Below, one piece after another: positions 43,216-53,215 of a stretch of DNA of 64,000 nucleotides. Made by a program: the position numbers and the translations under genes. Each line of letters begins with the position of its first letter. Within the stretch, counting starts at the first letter, position 1. The DNA is from Gerris lacustris. Lineage: Eukaryota; Arthropoda; Insecta; Hemiptera; Gerridae. The notes under the pieces were generated by a model, which was given only the letters and a program-made list of their open reading frames with translations, was not told the origin of the DNA and made no database searches. Where the stretch lies: assembly GCA_951217055.1 (NCBI GenBank), contig OX578277.1:60756173-60820172 (forward strand). The letters run 5' to 3'.

Positions 43216-44305
43216 TTAATGTTGTGTTTAGTTAATTGTTGAAGCTATCTGTTGTCAACCATTCACTTATACCTACTGGTAATTTAATGGGCAATAATAA
43301 TTTTTAGTTTAGTCAAGGTGGGATACATAGAAGCTTATAGGAGAAAGAGTGCAGGGATTTAAATTGTTTTCTCTCTTAAGCTTTATCTCGTCTAAACTCC
43401 GCTGGTTTATGATAGTATTATATAGGTACTTATGACAGATTTTTTTCACTTTCAACTAGAATTATATACATATTAAGAGTGTTACAGTTATGATAATGTT
43501 TATTTGAATGTACAAAATATAAAAAGAAAGTAGTCAACTGACCTGACCCCTTTTTGGCGTGATGGTTACATAGATAGATCAAAATAAATAATAATAATTA
43601 TAAAACTAGATAAAGGTGAAATGAGATACTAATTAAATAAATAAATAAACCAAATAATTAAATATTTCTAAATAATAACATAATGATATATATTTTGATA
43701 TGAGGATAAGTGCCTAGGTCACAGTCTCTTCAGGGGTCGAGAAGGATTGTCTGGTGTAAATTGTGAAGAAGAGTTGAACTTACGTGTGGGGGAAGAAACA
43801 TAATATATTCTTTTATTCCAACGTTTGTAACATTTTTTCTCTCTAACCATCAACGTCTAATTTCGTAAAGAAATAGAATTAAATGAGTTTTTTTTGTTTG
43901 TTTTATTAGAATTAATAATATAATCTTCTAACTTTTTTAATTCTTAGGGGAAATAATTTAGTCCTTAGCGAGGAATGTCTCCAGGTCAGAATAAATGTTC
44001 TTAAAAGAATCCCTAAAAATAGAGGAGGGGGGGGGGGAGATAAGAAAAAGAAAAGGAAAAGTAGCCGATCCTAAAAATTGAAGCAAATTATGAGTAACTT
44101 TTATATTACTTGAGATGGGACCCTTTGTTATACTTTTATATTTAACTTTATACGCCAAATCAGTCTGCCTCCTTTTTTTTTCTGTATTAAGTCAATTTCA
44201 AAATTTATTTTTAGATTAATAATCTTGGATTTTATTTTCTAGTAATAATTTTAAATTAACTTTTAACCTAATCGAAATTCAGTTTCGATATTTCATTATT
44301 CAAAA
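43216..44305. other. Unassigned AT-rich spacer
   Basis: Nothing recognised. A G-run lies at about 44023-44037. Confidence 0.4.
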
Positions 44306-44311
44306 TATTAT

Positions 44312-44402
44312 ATAAATCAAATTATAATTATTATTAACTACGGGAGACAGACAGTGAAGAATACACTCCAGCGCCGGGATTTGAACCACGGGCCTCTATA
44401 TA
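44312..44402 (-). mobile_element. tRNA-derived SINE, 5'-truncated, minus strand
   Basis: CTACGGGAGACAGACAGTGA then AGAATACACTCCAGCGCCGG is the inverse of the SINE 3' part. It stops inside the tRNA-like region at the anticodon stem (CCTCTATAT) and faces the plus-strand copy that starts 8 bp later. Confidence 0.8.
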
Positions 44403-44409
44403 ATGTAAT

Positions 44410-44649
44410 ATGAATATTGAAAGCTTGGATTCGGGACTAGTTATCGATTACGGTAGTGAAAAATCATTCTCCTGCGTAGCTTAGATGGAAGAGCGCTATA
44501 CTGGAAATATAGAGGCCCGTGGTTCAAATCCCGGCGCTGGAGTGTATTTTTCACTGTCTGTTTCCCGTAGTTAATAATAATTATAATTTGATTTAAATTA
44601 AAATTTAACTTTCCGTAGTATGAAAACTACCAAAAACTTAAAAATTGAA
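44410..44649 (+). mobile_element. tRNA-derived SINE, copy 1
   Basis: A 60-bp leader (ATTGAAAGCTTGGATTCGGG...) precedes a tRNA-like region at 44470-44541. Its A box is TAGCTTAGATGG and its B box is GGTTCAAATCC. The acceptor stem pairs in 6 of 7 positions, the D stem GCTT/GAGC is complete, and the anticodon stem CTATA/TATAG encloses CTGGAAA. The T stem is eroded, so it is not a working tRNA. A non-tRNA body follows (GTGTATTTTTCACTGTCTG, CCGTAGTTAATAATAATT, TCCGTAGTATGAAAACTACC). It repeats identically 348 bp downstream. Confidence 0.85.
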
Positions 44650-44757
44650 TTTCGAATTGATTGTACAAGGTACAGGTACTAATTGAGTACTTTATAATTA
44701 TAAGCGTTAATTCTTGGTTTAGTTCTAATGTCATAAATATTGACTGTCTAAATGTAT

Positions 44758-44997
44758 ATGAATATTGAAAGCTTGGATTCGGGACTAGTTATCGATTACG
44801 GTAGTGAAAAATCATTCTCCTGCGTAGCTTAGATGGAAGAGCGCTATACTGGAAATATAGAGGCCCGTGGTTCAAATCCCGGCGCTGGAGTGTATTTTTC
44901 ACTGTCTGTTTCCCGTAGTTAATAATAATTATAATTTGATTTAAATTAAAATTTAACTTTCCGTAGTATGAAAACTACCAAAAACTTAAAAATTGAA
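44758..44997 (+). mobile_element. tRNA-derived SINE, copy 2 (direct duplicate)
   Basis: By eye identical to 44410-44649 at an offset of 348 bp, tRNA-like region 44818-44889. Identical leader and tail point to local segmental duplication rather than two independent insertions. Confidence 0.85.
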
Positions 44998-45119
44998 ATA
45001 TTATATAAGGAAAAAACCATTTATGTCTGAAGGATTCTCCCTAATGAATTTAAATAAACATCTTATATCTCAATGGTTGAAACAATAGTTTCTCCACGTA
45101 AAAAATAATATATATTTTT
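44998..45119. other. Short spacer
   Basis: No feature seen. Confidence 0.4.
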
Positions 45120-45530
45120 ATTCTCAAAGCAGGTTTCAGCCTCTATATGGAATAAGGGCCATCATCATTGCCGAAAAGGATGAAATGCGTTAAATTAATA
45201 AAAAAATAAATCAACAAACTCACTTGAAGTATAATTCTTACTAGTTTCCGCCTTTGGTAATTATGCATTACTTGTTTTTTGGATCATACAGGTGAGTAAA
45301 ATAAACAATTGATTAATGAAAAATAGTGTGTGAGTGAGACACGCAGAGATGATCTGAGGATTATTTTTAATTATTTATATTTATTAATTTTAAAATTGTT
45401 AAAAAATATGAAAACAAATTAAACGCAAGCCAGGACTTGAGGTCTGATGATGCCCTTAAGGGGTGAAATATAACCTTTTTTTAATTAACCAATTGTTAAT
45501 TTTACTCACCTGTATAGACCCAAAAATCTT
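45120..45530. repeat. Inverted structure with divergent hammerhead-like motifs
   Basis: A minus-strand motif ([A]TGATGAT-GGCC-loop-GGCT-GAAA, 45168-45134) and a plus-strand motif (CTGATGAT-GCCC-TTAAG-GGGT-GAAA, 45444-45468) point away from each other. Each is preceded by AAATT(T)AACGCA. ACAGGTGAGTAAAATAAACA (45290) and AATTTTACTCACCTGTATAG (45499) form an additional inverted pair. The plan repeats that of the palindromes at 26.06 and 33.0 kb. Confidence 0.6.
45440..45476 (+). other. Hammerhead-like motif with closing stem I
   Basis: AGGT (45440-45443), CTGATGA-T, GCCC-TTAAG-GGGT, GAAA (45465-45468), TATA, ACCT (45473-45476). AGGT/ACCT can pair as stem I. The TA before ACCT sits where the cleavage dinucleotide belongs, with an almost absent stem III. 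The extra T before stem II departs from the canonical core. Confidence 0.4.
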
Positions 45531-46194
45531 GTCCGAAATCAACAAATTAAGAGACTGTGACAAGACAAGATCTTTTGTCTCGTATTTGTTATTGTTTATT
45601 TTCCGAGCTTACCCGAAAGATTCTAATAATTTTTTAAAACAAAATTTTCTTTTTTATCCAAATTAAAAATTTCCTCCTGTTCTCTTGGTAACATAATGCA
45701 CTATATGCAGGATAATTCTCGAATTGGAAAAAGAATTAGTTTTTCAGATTGAAGTTTTTTTTTGTATTATAAATGCAATTCTTATTATGATTAATCTAAA
45801 ATGATATTGCCCTGACGAAGCTAAAAACATAAGATAAACTAACAGTTAATAAAGTGATATTCAAAACACTTTAGTAATTCGGAAATAACCAATTCTTCAT
45901 TACATGTTGCGTGAAGGTTAAATATACAATAGGGTTTTGGTTAGGTTAGTAAGCTTATTTCCTCCCACTTTAGTCTCTTGTCTCTTATCCTCTTAACTTC
46001 CCAAATAATTATCTCCTGTCTAATTAAGTTAATTAAATTTCATGTGTTATTTTATGTTAAAAATGCTTCATTTAATAATTGTTCTTTTATTTTGTCGAAT
46101 ATGAGTTGTTTAAATTTTATTTATTTTTAATGCTGTTCCTTAATTAATTCATTTATATGTACACTAATTGTAAAGAGTTACACTAATTGTAATG
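45531..46194. other. AT-rich spacer
   Basis: No gene or known repeat recognised. Confidence 0.4.
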
Positions 46195-46340
46195 AGGGGG
46201 AGGTCCGTGGTACGAGTCCCGGCGCTGAAGTCTATTTTTCTCATTCTGTCTCCCTTTGTAAATAGTAATTATAACTTGATTTAAATTAAAATTTAAACGT
46301 TCCGTAGTATGAATACTACCAAAAACTTATAAAAATTTAA
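46195..46340 (+). mobile_element. tRNA-derived SINE, 5'-truncated
   Basis: Starts in the T arm (GGTCCGTGGTACGAGTCCCG, then GCGCTGAAGTCTATTTTT) and continues through TCTGTCTCCCTTTGTAAATA and TTCCGTAGTATGAATACTAC. It is older than the 44-kb copies, judging by several substitutions. Confidence 0.8.
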
Positions 46341-46744
46341 TTACTAATTGCAAATTATATTAGGTTGTGAAGATTATTGATGTAGTTTATTAATTCTTAT
46401 TGTGTTCCACGGGATATTTCTTCACTTGATTTTCTTTCATAGAAAACGTGATAATCTTTTTGTGTTTTTATAAATTACGTTTATTCATTAAGATTACCAA
46501 TGTGGATAAATTAAACCAAATCTATTCTATCGTTTGCTTGGTTTTTCGCTCCGCTCATTGGCTCTTTATATAGTACAATTTATTATTATAATTAAATTAT
46601 TTAGTAAATTATCATCGAAATTATTATTTGCAAATTATAATTAGCAATTCCCTTTATGAAAAGGGTAAATATCTTATTAGGTTTATCATGTGCTTTACTT
46701 TTTATTAACATTTGAATTACTTTAGGTGTGATTAGGTTATTTCC
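46341..46744. other. AT-rich spacer
   Basis: Nothing recognised. Confidence 0.4.
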
Positions 46745-47165
46745 TAAGGTTTTAAGTGCTTCCGAGATTAACGAAGGTAACGGAAGCTTTCATCACTTCT
46801 CAGGATTGAGACATCAGGGAAATTTTTAAAATAAATTTCTTCTTTTTAAATAAATAAAGTCCTAATAACCACTCGTCGATTATAATGAAATTTGAATGGT
46901 AGGTAATCAGCGCTTTTAGCTGATTTAGCTAAAATTTGCTAAATTGATAGTTAATTTTATGTAAAATAGTCTCCCAATTAGTGTGACACCTAGCTTCCTT
47001 GTGTGATATTTCGTATACTTTAATTATTGTCATATTTATTTAATTACCCCCCCCCCCCCCGTTTTTTAAATCTGTCAAAATTGTTTTGATTTTTACATGA
47101 ATTAAAGTATGAATTTTGCAAGTAAAATTTAAAAAAGCGCAGACGGTTGAAATTAATCTGGGACC
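46745..47165. repeat. Repeat family F1, head-to-head pair of fragments
   Basis: A plus-strand 5' half (GTGCTTCCGAGATTAACGAA to GAAATTTGAATGGTAGGTAA, 46760-46910) is followed by a minus-strand 3' half (AGTCTCCCAATTAGTGTGAC at 46970 through AATTGTTTTGATTTTTACAT and GCGCAGACGGTTGAAATTAA). A C14 run lies at 47047-47060. Confidence 0.65.
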
Positions 47166-47455
47166 AACTGCGAGCAGGCAATTATGACAGGAACTAGAAT
47201 AGCAAGACTGGCAATCCTTTCCTTGGCAATTCTGAAAGTCCTGCAGTGCCAGATGCAGATTCAAATGAAATAATTTTTATTTTTCACACCTAAATGATTA
47301 TTATGATTTATTAATAATAATTATTATTAAGGCCCCCATACACGATTTAACATTTTGCAATTTAGGCCATACATCACGCCAAACATCATGTTTGCGCTAC
47401 CCTTTTGATGTTTGCGCAAACTTTGAATGTACTATTTTTATTCTCTATAAACGTA

Positions 47456-47625
47456 ATGCAGAAGGACCCCGTTAATCCGGACATGCGGTAATCTGGACGG
47501 TCTTTCATAGAGAATGCAAGCCCGCAACAATAAAAAATGGTTGCAAATCACTTTTTACGATACACATTTCCACTCATCTGGACGACCTTGTGCCTGAATT
47601 CGTCCGGGTTAACGAGGTCCTAGTG
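47456..47625. mobile_element. Nested pogo/Tigger-like MITE, ~170 bp
   Basis: The left AGGACCCCGTTAATCCGGAC and the right (inverse) AGGACCTCGTTAACCCGGAC are closely matched, with TA on each outer side (47454-47455 and 47626-47627). GGACC-CG-TTA-CCGGAC termini at TA sites are typical of pogo/Tigger MITEs. The boundary bases are approximate by 1-3 nt. Confidence 0.7.
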
Positions 47626-48093
47626 TACATACTTAAAGAAAAAGTATTGTGATACAAACAGCCCCATATACCATCAGTGCAAAATATTCGGTGGTGCTTT
47701 AGGTATTATTATTATTTATTTCATACAAAGTTGAGAAACATTGTAGAGTCATGCCGTGTCTAGCATTTAATAAACGCGGTTGCCCAGGTATGTAATTGAG
47801 TGACATGGCTTAATTAATTACTGATTGATTATGCATGTATTTAGCCAAACTATTGACGAAACTAATATAATCTTAATTAAGATAAATTCACGAGTAATTA
47901 ATATAACTGCATATGTTTGGTATACTTTTTTAAGTTTTATGTAGTATCTTAACCAATTAGTATTCGTACAATGTACTTTGTTAATATTCTAGAATATTGG
48001 TAAACTCTATGAATGCAAACATGGTGCAAACCTGATGTCAGGCAAATTTAGGCCATACACGTCAAACATCATGTTTGCGCAAACATCAAACAG

Positions 48094-48143
48094 CCCCATA
48101 CACGGTCAAAATGTTTGCGCTAACATTTTGACCGTGTATGGGG
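48094..48143. repeat. Perfect 22-bp hairpin at the piggyBac-like right end
   Basis: Arms 48094-48115 and 48122-48143 are exact inverses with a 6-nt loop TGCGCT. The hairpin includes the terminal inverted repeat itself, so the right end carries a TIR plus its mirror. Confidence 0.9.
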
Positions 48144-48164
48144 GCCTTAATTGTAATGATAATT

Positions 48165-48783
48165 TTGCGTCCGAGCTTACTGAAGGTAAGGGAAGCTACG
48201 TGATCGTTTGAAGAACAAAAATTTTAGATGCCTCCGACCTCAAAAATTTCAATGCAGAAATCCTTTCGGCCATCAGGGAACATTTTTGGCCCCGTGTCGG
48301 TCTGTCGTCTGTCTGTTGTTCAATTTTTCTTAAGAACTTCTCCTTCGGTTTTAATGAAATTTGGATGGTAGGTCATAATTAGCCTATTGTTGGTCCCATA
48401 TAAGCGCTCATTTCTTTCTCTTCCACTTGTGCACCAACATACATTAATTTACACCTATATCTTCAAAACTACTCGAAATAATTACTCGGTTTCGGTTTGA
48501 TGAAAGTAGCCCGAAGATAGCCCCAGATAAATGTCAACCGTCTGCGCTCTTTAAATTTTGCTTATTTGATACTTTAATCCATGTAAATATCAAAACAATT
48601 TTGAAAGATTTAAAAAACGAAGGGGAGGGGGGACATTTGATAAATTTGACAATAATTGGTTGTAAAAGTATAATATTATTATAAGTAGTAAGTATAAGTA
48701 TACGACATATGAACCGTATAAAATACACAGACGGATGCGAGGAAGCCATGTGCCTCACTAATTGGCTGATATTTTTTTTTACC
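48165..48783 (+). repeat. Repeat family F1, full-length copy
   Basis: Runs from TTTGCGTCCGAGCTTACTGA, through CCATCAGGGAACATTTTTGG, CTGTCGTCTGTCTGTTG, AAATTTGGATGGTAGGTCAT and AAAGTAGCCCGAAGATAGCC, to GCGAGGAAGCCATGTGCCTC and ATTGGCTGATA plus a T-run. TGATAAT occurs at both sides (48158-48164 and 48784-48790) and may be a target duplication. This is the clearest reference copy of the family. Confidence 0.75.
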
Positions 48784-48884
48784 TGATAATGTAACCAAAA
48801 TACATAAGATTTTGAAAATAGATCGAAACATGCATATATAAAATACCAAAGTTAGTGTGTATATCTATAAATATATATATACTC

Positions 48885-48885
<1 letters not shown>

Positions 48886-48971
<86 letters not shown>
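48886..48971. repeat. (TA)n microsatellite
   Basis: Uninterrupted TA run. Confidence 0.95.
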
Positions 48972-48972
<1 letters not shown>

Positions 48973-49840
48973 TAATATATACTATCTTTGCATTTAAATG
49001 TTTGAACTTAACCATTTTGTAAACGGTTTATGAAGGTTTCAATTTTATTGTATATATAAGAGAATTGTTAGTTTACTATTAAAATTAGTAGTTAAGATTG
49101 ACTGTAGTAGGCTGCAAGGCTCTGCTATTTAGACCTTAAAGTCCCTTTGTAACCACCTAATTCGCATTGCAGGACTTAGCCCTTTCCTCTTAATTAGTGT
49201 CACAGGCCTCGAAAATGGTGCCTAGCTTAGAACCTTAACAATGAAACAATGTATATGTTGCTGAGTTTATTTCACTTTAGATTCCTCTAATTATTCTTGA
49301 TTTAAATCTCTCTTTCACTTATATAAATTCTAAATTAACCTTGAAGTTTTTACCTAATTTAAGTCTGGCTCCTTTACCCTTTGATGTATACGTCTCCCTT
49401 TCTTCGCTTATCTAATTGATTTAAAAATTTCGTTGCCATGTTAACTTTTAATCTTAATGAATAAAATTTAGACTTTTAAATTTTGACTCATTGTTGAGTG
49501 TTGCCATTACAAATTACAGAAACACTAAGAACAAAGATCATATTTCACCTTAAATGTTCTTGAAGTAATAATGTATACATTTTTGTTTTCTCTCTTAACG
49601 ACGTGTATTGAATTTGTATATTATATAATTTAGTTTGGATAATAAGCTATTAAAATATTCTGAAAATCGACAACTATTAAAGGGAGACGATAGCAATGTA
49701 ATTTAATAACTGTAATAGGTATAATAGTTTTTATTGGACTGTTAGTATTAAGTTGCCTTTGTTCGATCTTTGTCGAAATTTGTCTTGATCTTCGAGGATA
49801 TATCAACAACGGCAGAAATGCGATACAGGGTCGGACTAGT
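48972..49840. other. Unassigned spacer
   Basis: AT-rich with a more mixed patch at 49080-49230. No ORF of note or recognised repeat. Confidence 0.4.
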
Positions 49841-50200
49841 CTATATGGGGCATCATGTATAAAAATGCAATAACTAACAAATATAATGCATACATAATTA
49901 AAGTGTTTACTGTATATTGATATAAATTGCATTATTTATGTATTCTTTTTCATTTCATACTCTCTAGAAAAACTAGATACGCTACATCGAAGCCCAGGTA
50001 ATCTACAACAGATGCATATGCCCAAGATTCCCAAAATCGACCTGTACACAAATAGAGGACTGAAAAAAGGAAATTGTATTAAGAGAAAACTTATGAAATG
50101 AAGAAGAATCCATAATTGGTGCATTTTTTATCAATATACAGAAAAGACTAATTATATGTGACAGTTTTTTTTTCATTTCTATACATGATGCCCCATATAG
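49841..50200. mobile_element. MITE with CTATATGGGGCATCATGTAT ends, 360 bp
   Basis: CTATATGGGGCATCATGTAT (49841) and ATACATGATGCCCCATATAG (50181-50200) are perfect 20-bp inverses. TA lies next to the ends, which would fit a TA-duplicating element (TATGGGGCATC termini). It has no transposase. Superfamily unassigned; Tc1/mariner is possible. Confidence 0.75.
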
Positions 50201-50557
50201 GCTACTTCAACCGTATAAGGTTGTGGTAATTCGATAAGAAAAGAGAACCTTTTATGGGCAAGCTTTTTTTTATTGTTATTAATACGTCTAAAAAACGAGA
50301 TAAGAAATTATTCATGGCTCATATTAGCTTGATAATAATTCCGTCTTCATCTCCAACTCCAGGTATAAATAATTGAATAGAGATAAGCATTTATTTTTGT
50401 TGTTTCAACGCTATTGCTTCGCCGGAATTTTAAAAATTTAAAAAACTAATTATTATTACAAGTATAAGTTATTGATTTATAGAAAGCGAGTAGTTTTTAC
50501 ACTTTCTAAATTAATTTTATATCTATATTTTTATGTAATATATAGGTAATCTATGTG
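50201..50557. other. AT-rich spacer
   Basis: Nothing recognised. Confidence 0.4.
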
Positions 50558-51329
<772 letters not shown>

Positions 51330-51605
51330 TGGGCAGCGTCCCAAATTTTGAGCTAAAATTAATTTAACGATTTCACCTCGGAGCATGATTTTTCTGAACC
51401 TGTATGCCAATTTCATCAAAATTGGCCCAGTAGTTTAGAGTCCACGCGTCAGCACAGACTACAGGCGACAGACGTCAGATCAACATTAAAAAAACACTTT
51501 TTCAAGGAACCTCAAAACGTATAAATCAATTAAAATCTCAAAATCAAATTTTCGCTCCACTACAATACTTTTTTATATATACTACGAATATGAGAAATTA
51601 AAAAG
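51330..51605 (-). repeat. Dispersed repeat family R700, partial copy 3
   Basis: GGGCAGCGTCCCAAATTTTG, CACCTCGGAGCATGATTTTT, GGCCCAGTAGTTTAGAGTCC, GGAACCTCAAAACGTATAAA and ATCTCAAAATCAAATTTTCG match 27330-27590 in the same orientation, with more substitutions. Confidence 0.75.
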
Positions 51606-53129
51606 GAAATACCTTTCGTAGAATTTGGTATAAGATTGAATTATTTTTATGCATGAATATAACAGATTTTTCACCTTTGAATCTCCGCCGTTATGAATTG
51701 AAAAAAGCAGAATATTTTTCAAGGTATACTCACTGGATATGATAGCCCCTATCCTTGTCATATTTTAATGAGATAGGTAGGTTTAAAATAGTATTTCAGG
51801 GACATACTGGTACACAAATACTAGGCATTGCAAGCTTGAGTTATTAAATCTCTGATGTTCATTGCCGAATATAAAAATATTTTATAGGGCAAAAATTCAA
51901 CTTCATTAGTCAACCTTATGTTTATACAAAATGTTTGTTACTCAAGTTGTAATTAAAAACTCGCCAGAATGGAGTGTAATTGAATTAAAACAATTCTCAC
52001 TAACAAATTAATAGTTAAGATTATGAATGTTAAGGGTTATTTTTTTAACTTATTTAAAGCTTTAGTTAAAGGGATCATAGATGCAAATAACATCTGCTCT
52101 GATTGTTAATTACCTAATAGAAGCCATTTACTAACTCTACCAACACTTAGCTCCTAACTTTAGCTGTTAAGCTTTTGAATGATTGATAGCAAACACTACA
52201 AATTAAGCTACCCGATAAAGCAACAATAATGGACACTGAATTTAACTACACCACCTAATATTCGACAAACAAAACTTCTTGTTTCAACCTATTGCTATTA
52301 AGCGTTTTAATTTGACTTGCCATTCCTTATTTTATTATAGTCTCAATCCTCATCATTTCTTTCTACGCTGGGAAAAAGAAGTGTTAAATTTTGTTAATTC
52401 TGATTAGTTCATTTATGTTAAACTTGAATTTTCAGTGAAAGCCGCGTAATATCTTAATGTGATGAAGAAGTCATCATCTTTAATATTACCATGCCTAGGA
52501 ACAGGAAGAAACAAAGTTAATAATCATCACAACCCTCCAAGTAATAACAAAAGGGAATGCTACTCAAAAGACTAAAAATAGATCAAAGACAATAATATGG
52601 CAATTGATGGGTGAGTTGGATTGACATCTAACACAACAGAGATCAGAGAATAGCCTTTGATGTAGAGATATGTCTTCGATGATATGTCATTTATAATAAC
52701 TTTAGCTCACTGTTTTATAGATTTATATTTTTTCTGAATACACGATATAATAAACAAAAATATAATAATTGTTATACTTTTTAATTTTGTTTAAATTCGT
52801 AAATACTTTAAATGCTAAAAACGGTTTAATTTCTTCGTTAAAACTAGAGACAGATAGGCGTGGTTTTTAGATATTTGACTTGAAAGGATTGTAAGACCCT
52901 CTAATCTAACTATTTATACAGAATATTAGAACCTTTACTTTTCCATGAATAACAATTTCTATTTTATAGCGAATAGTATGACATATGTTTTCTGAATTTT
53001 CAATTCAAGTAAAAATAAGTAGATTTATTCCAAAAATGTATAAACAAAATTGCGAACTCATTAAAAAAAATCATCCTAATAATACAACCAGGATTGAAAA
53101 ACAGTTTACCCTGATTTCATCTTTAATTC
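51606..53129. other. Unassigned AT-rich spacer
   Basis: No convincing ORF, RNA gene or repeat. This could be intergenic or intronic DNA. Confidence 0.4.
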
Positions 53130-53215
53130 ACACAGTTTAAATTTAAATCAAATTATAATTATTATTAACTACGGGAAACAGACAGAGAAAAATACACTCC
53201 AGCGCCAGCCCCGGG
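53130..53215 (-). mobile_element. tRNA-derived SINE, 3' fragment
   Basis: TTTAAATCAAATTATAATTA, CTACGGGAAACAGACAGAG and ATACACTCCAGCGCC: the inverse of the SINE tail, truncated at the T arm. Confidence 0.8.

Larger units (their letters stand above)
47331..48146. mobile_element. piggyBac-like MITE at TTAA, 816 bp
   Basis: The ends GGCCCCCATACACG and CGTGTATGGGGGCC are perfect inverses of 14 bp, and TTAA lies on both sides (47327-47330 and 48147-48150). Exact TTAA duplication is the hallmark of piggyBac transposition. Subterminal words ACATCATGTTTGCGC and CATGGTGCAAAC recur near both ends. The right tip forms a perfect hairpin (48094-48143). No transposase. A second MITE is nested at 47456-47625. 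Confidence 0.85.

Noticed and set aside
44470..44541. Functional tRNA-Ser(GGA) gene
   Set aside because: The T stem is broken, the acceptor has a mismatch, the variable arm is short for serine, and the unit is a dispersed SINE.
45805..45840. CCTGACGAAGCTAAAAAC as a hammerhead core
   Set aside because: CTGACGA is present, but stem II cannot form and GAAA is missing.
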